Below, one piece after another: positions 60,949 to 64,000 of a DNA stretch of 64,000 bases. The position numbers were made by a program, and so were the translations under genes. Within the stretch, counting starts at the first letter, position 1; each line of letters opens with the position of its first letter. The DNA comes from DASRFR01 sp035651455 (GTDB taxonomy: Bacteria; Acidobacteriota; Terriglobia; Terriglobales; Acidobacteriaceae). The notes under the pieces were generated by a model, which saw only the letters and a list, made by a program, of their open reading frames with translations, had not been told where the DNA came from and made no database searches. The stretch spans positions 124,001 through 188,000 of the forward strand of contig DASRFR010000029.1 in NCBI GenBank assembly GCA_035651455.1. Reading direction: 5' to 3'.

Positions 60949-61078
60949 GATTCCATGTGGAGCAGATCAATTGGACAAAGTTGAACTTCAGTCTAGCAGT
61001 GACGAATCAATTTGACCAAAGCTCCGCCTGGAAGGGACTCTTGCCACGACGAGAGCTGAGTTTCGCTGGTTGCAATAA

Positions 61079-61534
61079 CTACGTGCCGGTGCGTCTCTGT
61101 TCCATCTCGCCGGTGGAAAGCAGGAGGGGCTCGAGAACAAGGCGTCGCGCCTCTTCAGAACTCAGGTGCTCATCTGATGAATACAACTCCGCAGATCCGG
61201 AATCGGAGCCTCTCAGCGATAACAGACCGCCTTCGGGTGCCGCTACTCGCGCTTCTTCCGATTGATAGGTGTATTGAATGCTGTGAGCTGAAACATCAGC
61301 CCTCAAAATGACCGACAATTTCGATTCTCCATTTTTTACCCGGCACTCATATTCGGATGGCCTTTGGAAATCGGCGGCATCGGTGAAATGGCTAAACTCT
61401 TTTACGTCCTGTTCGAGCCCGCGCACCAATTCTTCCCACTTCTGTCGCTCGCTGGACTGGAAGCTCTTTTCAGCCCTGGAATCACTGCTGGTAGTGCTTG
61501 CCTTCTGTTTCTCGAATTTATCAATCCAGCCCAT
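61079..61534 (-). CDS. Hypothetical soluble protein
   Basis: A 151-residue charged protein without signal peptide. The N-terminal half is helical and polar (WIDKFEKQKASTTSSDSRAE, QKWEELVRGLEQDVKEFSHF), followed by a beta-rich segment 'YECRVKNGESKLSVILRADV' and an acidic, Ser-rich C-terminus (SAELYSSDEHLSSEEARRL). I do not recognise the family. Composition and length support a real gene. Confidence 0.55.
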   Translation of the reverse strand: MGWIDKFEKQKASTTSSDSRAEKSFQSSERQKWEELVRGLEQDVKEFSHFTDAADFQRPSEYECRVKNGESKLSVILRADVSAHSIQYTYQSEEARVAAPEGGLLSLRGSDSGSAELYSSDEHLSSEEARRLVLEPLLLSTGEMEQRRTGT

Positions 61535-61820
61535 GCGCCCGTCCTGTGTCTGTAGAAATTGGCTAACCTTTTCGAAACCCCGCCACGCCTTGAGATTGTC
61601 GCTGATTCGGCACGGTTGTCTCTCTTAATCAGGTTCCCGAGTAGCACGACGCGCCCCACTACTTTGGGGTGACACTGACCTCTAAGATGGAGCTGCGCGC
61701 TCTGGTCGTCTCGAGGGTGAGGTTTATGTCTGCAGGCCTTTTGCCGCAACTTGTGTCACTATCAAACGATCAAAGTTGAGCCGGTCTTGCTAAGCGGTAT
61801 TCCGGAGAAGGAACGTCAGG

Positions 61821-62525
61821 ATGGAACAGACCTGCTTGCGATTGGGGCGCGCGGCCTATGTATTGGCTATGGCCGCTCTTCTGTTTTCCGGCTTGCTTGC
61901 AAAACCAACGCCCGCACAGCAGGCCATACCGGATCTTTCCCTTGTGACAGAGTCTCTGCCCGATGCATTTTTGAACCAACCCTACTCCGTGAGACTCGAA
62001 GCGAAGGGCGGGATGCCGCCTTATCGCTGGTCAGTGGAAAGCGGTGAGATGCCCGCCGGCTTGCGGCTTGAGGAGAACGGGAACCTGACCGGGGTAATAG
62101 CAAAACCCGGCGATTACCGTTTTTCGCTCAGCCTTTCAGATTCCTCCAGCCCCCGCAAAACCGTCACTCGGGACTTTCTTCTACACGTTACAGCTCCCCT
62201 GGAGCTTGTATGGGCAGCTTTTCCGCGCGTCGAAGCAAGCGCGATTACAGGAACTGTGAAAGTCTCAAACCAGAGCAAAGACGACTTTGATCTGACGGTC
62301 ATCATCGTGGCCGTGAATGAGATTGGAAAGGCGTTTGCACTCGGATATCAACGCTTCGACCTGCAGCAAGCGGTGGTGAATTTTGAAATTCCCTTTCAGT
62401 CCACGCTTCCGCAGGGCTCCTACGTTGTGCACGCCGATGCGGTCGCGGAGATTCCCGCTAAAAACACGATTTATCGCAAGCGGCTGCAAACGCCCAGCCC
62501 CTTGGCGGTGACGGTCGGCCCTTGA
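61821..62525 (+). CDS. Exported protein with a He_PIG-type Ig-like domain
   Basis: A 234-residue protein with a signal peptide (YVLAMAALLFSGLLAKPTPA) and a He_PIG-like domain (LPDAFLNQPYSVRLEAKGG, PPYRWSVESGEMPAGLRLEE, 'GNLTGVIAKPGDYRFSLSL'), the same 'putative Ig' fold often found in extracellular adhesive proteins. The C-terminal half resembles a second beta-sandwich (TGTVKVSNQSKDDFDLTVII). AGGAACG and AGG precede the ATG. Partner genes are not evident. Confidence 0.75.
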   Translation: MEQTCLRLGRAAYVLAMAALLFSGLLAKPTPAQQAIPDLSLVTESLPDAFLNQPYSVRLEAKGGMPPYRWSVESGEMPAGLRLEENGNLTGVIAKPGDYRFSLSLSDSSSPRKTVTRDFLLHVTAPLELVWAAFPRVEASAITGTVKVSNQSKDDFDLTVIIVAVNEIGKAFALGYQRFDLQQAVVNFEIPFQSTLPQGSYVVHADAVAEIPAKNTIYRKRLQTPSPLAVTVGP

Positions 62526-62661
62526 ACAGAGCGCAAATCGGCGTACAAGTCCAAGCGTCACGTTGATTTCCAAGCGCAATTCTGTGACACTGTTTTTCTG
62601 CACATTGAAGCGGGATTGTCGCGCGCAAACCGACGCCCTCTCGCTTTCTACGCACTGAAGC

Positions 62662-63087
62662 ATGGAACTGATTCTCAACCTGTTCTGGGTCTTGCTGGCG
62701 GTCCCTGCGTATTGGATATGGCGCCGCCCGACGGAATCAGTGCGCCCCGGTACTCGTCTCTGCTCCTGGCACTACATCCTGGTACTCGGTTGCATTCTGA
62801 CCTTGCTTTTCCCGGTCATCTCGGCGACCGATGATCTGCACGCGATGCGCCCGGAGAGCGAAGAGTCCTGCAGTTCAAAGCGCTCGGTCAAACATTGTCT
62901 GCAAAGCAAGGCTTCTTCGCGGCACGTCACGCCGCCTACTCCGCCGGTAATAATCGCGGCGCTGCAGCCTGTCGCGCCTGGCGCAAGGCTCGTCGAAATT
63001 GTCACGGTACGGCAGGTGAAGAGTCCTGACTCCCCCTCATGGAATTCTTGTGCCACGCGGGCGCCTCCATCTCTCCTTCTCGCGTAG
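62662..63087 (+). CDS. Small inner-membrane protein of unknown function
   Basis: A 141-residue protein with two transmembrane segments near the N-terminus (ILNLFWVLLAVPAYWIW and LCSWHYILVLGCILTLLFPV) and a polar Pro/Ser-rich remainder (PPTPPVIIAALQPVAPGARL). I recall similar proteins upstream of RND efflux genes in acidobacteria, which fits the TolC-like gene 138 bp downstream, but the link is inference. No catalytic motif is visible. Confidence 0.6.
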   Translation: MELILNLFWVLLAVPAYWIWRRPTESVRPGTRLCSWHYILVLGCILTLLFPVISATDDLHAMRPESEESCSSKRSVKHCLQSKASSRHVTPPTPPVIIAALQPVAPGARLVEIVTVRQVKSPDSPSWNSCATRAPPSLLLA

Positions 63088-63224
63088 TGTGAATCATCGC
63101 GTTCCTGCGGTGATGGTCCCTGAACTTGAACGAACTTCAGCGTGAAGCCGGTCTCACGCTCGTGAATCGGCGTTCGCCACAGATCCTCTCGTGCGGCGCC
63201 GCCCGGAGTTACCGGATGGTAAGA

Positions 63225-64000
63225 ATGCGACACCTATGCTTTACCCTGTTCGTCCTCGGCTGCGTTGCCAGAGCCGTGGCCCAGCAGCGTCCTGAAGTCC
63301 TCACCTGGGAACAGGTCCGTGAGCGGTTTGAGCAAAATAATCCCACCCTGCTCGCGGCGAAATTGAATGTAGACGAGACCCTCGCCCAGGAAATTACGGC
63401 CTACCTTCGTCCGAATCCGGCTTTCACGCTCTCGGTGGACGGCACACAGATCGCTCCCGGAGATCGCGTGTGGAAGCCGTTCTCCGGCACGTTCGTCACG
63501 CCTGCGCTCAGTTACCTGCACGAGCGCGGGCACAAGCGGGAGCTGCGCCGGGAAAGCGCACGGAAGGGAACCGGGATTGCGGCTTCGACCGAAGCGGACG
63601 CGGCACGGACTCTGCTGTTCGACTTGCGCAGCGCGTTTGTCTCAACACTGCAAGCGAAAGCGGTGTGGAAGCTGGCGCAAGACAATCTCACCTACTACGA
63701 CCATGTGCTCGATGTCAGCCGGGACCGCTTAAAGGCCGGGGATATCGCCCAAGTCGATCTCGACCGGCTCGAATTGCAGCGGGTGCAGTATGAATCCGAC
63801 TTGCAAACCGCACAAGTGAACCTGCGCACCGCGAAGATCCAGTTGCTTACTTTGCTGAACGATCGCACGCCCCTAGAGGAGTTCGATGTGACGGGATCGT
63901 TCGATTTTGTCGATCAACTTGCGCCGCGCGACGATTTGCGGAAAATGGCGTTGGCTATTCGTCCGGATCTCCAGGCTGCGCTGGAGGCCGTCGAGAAAGC
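63225..64000 (+). CDS. TolC-family outer-membrane efflux protein (partial)
   Basis: The frame is open from ATG 63225 to the window end (258 codons). It begins with a signal peptide (LCFTLFVLGCVARAVAQ) and the TolC-like start VLTWEQVRERFEQNNPTLLA, then helical coiled-coil segments 'AAKLNVDETLAQEITAYLRP' and LQRVQYESDLQTAQVNLRTA. It resembles CzcC/CusC-type outer-membrane factors of RND metal or drug exporters. The rest, and probably membrane fusion and pump genes, lie beyond the window. Confidence 0.87.
   Translation, partial: MRHLCFTLFVLGCVARAVAQQRPEVLTWEQVRERFEQNNPTLLAAKLNVDETLAQEITAYLRPNPAFTLSVDGTQIAPGDRVWKPFSGTFVTPALSYLHERGHKRELRRESARKGTGIAASTEADAARTLLFDLRSAFVSTLQAKAVWKLAQDNLTYYDHVLDVSRDRLKAGDIAQVDLDRLELQRVQYESDLQTAQVNLRTAKIQLLTLLNDRTPLEEFDVTGSFDFVDQLAPRDDLRKMALAIRPDLQAALEAVEK

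Overview
The window looks like a chromosomal contig from an acidobacterium (Acidobacteriota, Terriglobia-like); this is inferred from gene content, not from a search. The strongest hints are a 1,207-residue Oar-like TonB-dependent receptor with an N-terminal carboxypeptidase-regulatory domain, many small exported proteins of unknown function, a complete lipid A/Kdo/heptose set (so Gram-negative), and a moderately GC-rich, densely packed genome with 4-base gene overlaps. I see no insertion sequence, prophage, integrase or CRISPR array.

Layout. 1-7.3 kb (+): two tandem signal peptidase I genes, an AsmA-like protein, a small exported protein, a KdsC-type phosphatase, purA and a monooxygenase-fold protein. 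7.4-10.2 kb (-): tautomerase, ndk, sucD, sucC. 10.4-11.5 kb (+): an isolated trpD. 11.5-19.9 kb (-): DinB-like protein, beta-CASP hydrolase and DUF3108 protein, then a tightly overlapping envelope operon waaA-lpxK-hldE1-hldE2-waaC-ICMT. 20-22.5 kb (+): small proteins and OsmC. 22.9 kb: tRNA-Leu(CAG). 23.1-31.3 kb (+): GNAT, trpC-trpF-trpB-trpA, chorismate mutase, DAHP synthase, tyrA, and a two-subunit CoA transferase. 31.3-38.7 kb (-): exported carbonic anhydrase, a dienelactone-hydrolase-like protein, mtnA, pyrE, a CPBP protease, uvrA. 38.9-50.8 kb (mixed): STN-like Gln-rich protein, a two-part LigD, Nudix, DUF2007 protein, ubiX, ChaN-like protein, hflX-hfq, PuuD-like membrane protein. 50.9-54.5 kb (-): the TonB receptor. 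54.8-64 kb: DUF309, a sugar aminotransferase, SH3 lipoprotein, pfkA, Ig-like proteins, thiolase, and a TolC-family protein running off the end.

How the genes work together. The aromatic block runs from DAHP synthase and chorismate mutase to tyrosine (tyrA) and tryptophan (trpCFBA), with trpD about 12 kb away and trpE/trpG not in the window. The envelope operon makes the lipid A 4'-phosphate, adds Kdo, makes ADP-heptose and transfers the first heptose; KdsC at 4.8 kb supplies Kdo. Thiolase and the CoA transferase could serve ketone-body or acyl-CoA metabolism together with sucCD.

Two places deserve most attention. (1) At 42.4-43.2 kb the LigD phosphoesterase and ligase domains lie in frames offset by -1. 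An A9 run forming a perfect A-AAA-AAA slippery heptamer, followed by a stem-loop that holds the first frame's stop codon, sits at the junction; the -1 frame is open all the way into the ligase. (2) At about 45.1-45.5 kb a strong promoter drives a roughly 320-nt transcript with a well-made ribosome site, a 20-codon ORF, several strong helices, a 3' element able to pair with the ribosome site, and a terminator. It may be an unrecognised structured RNA.
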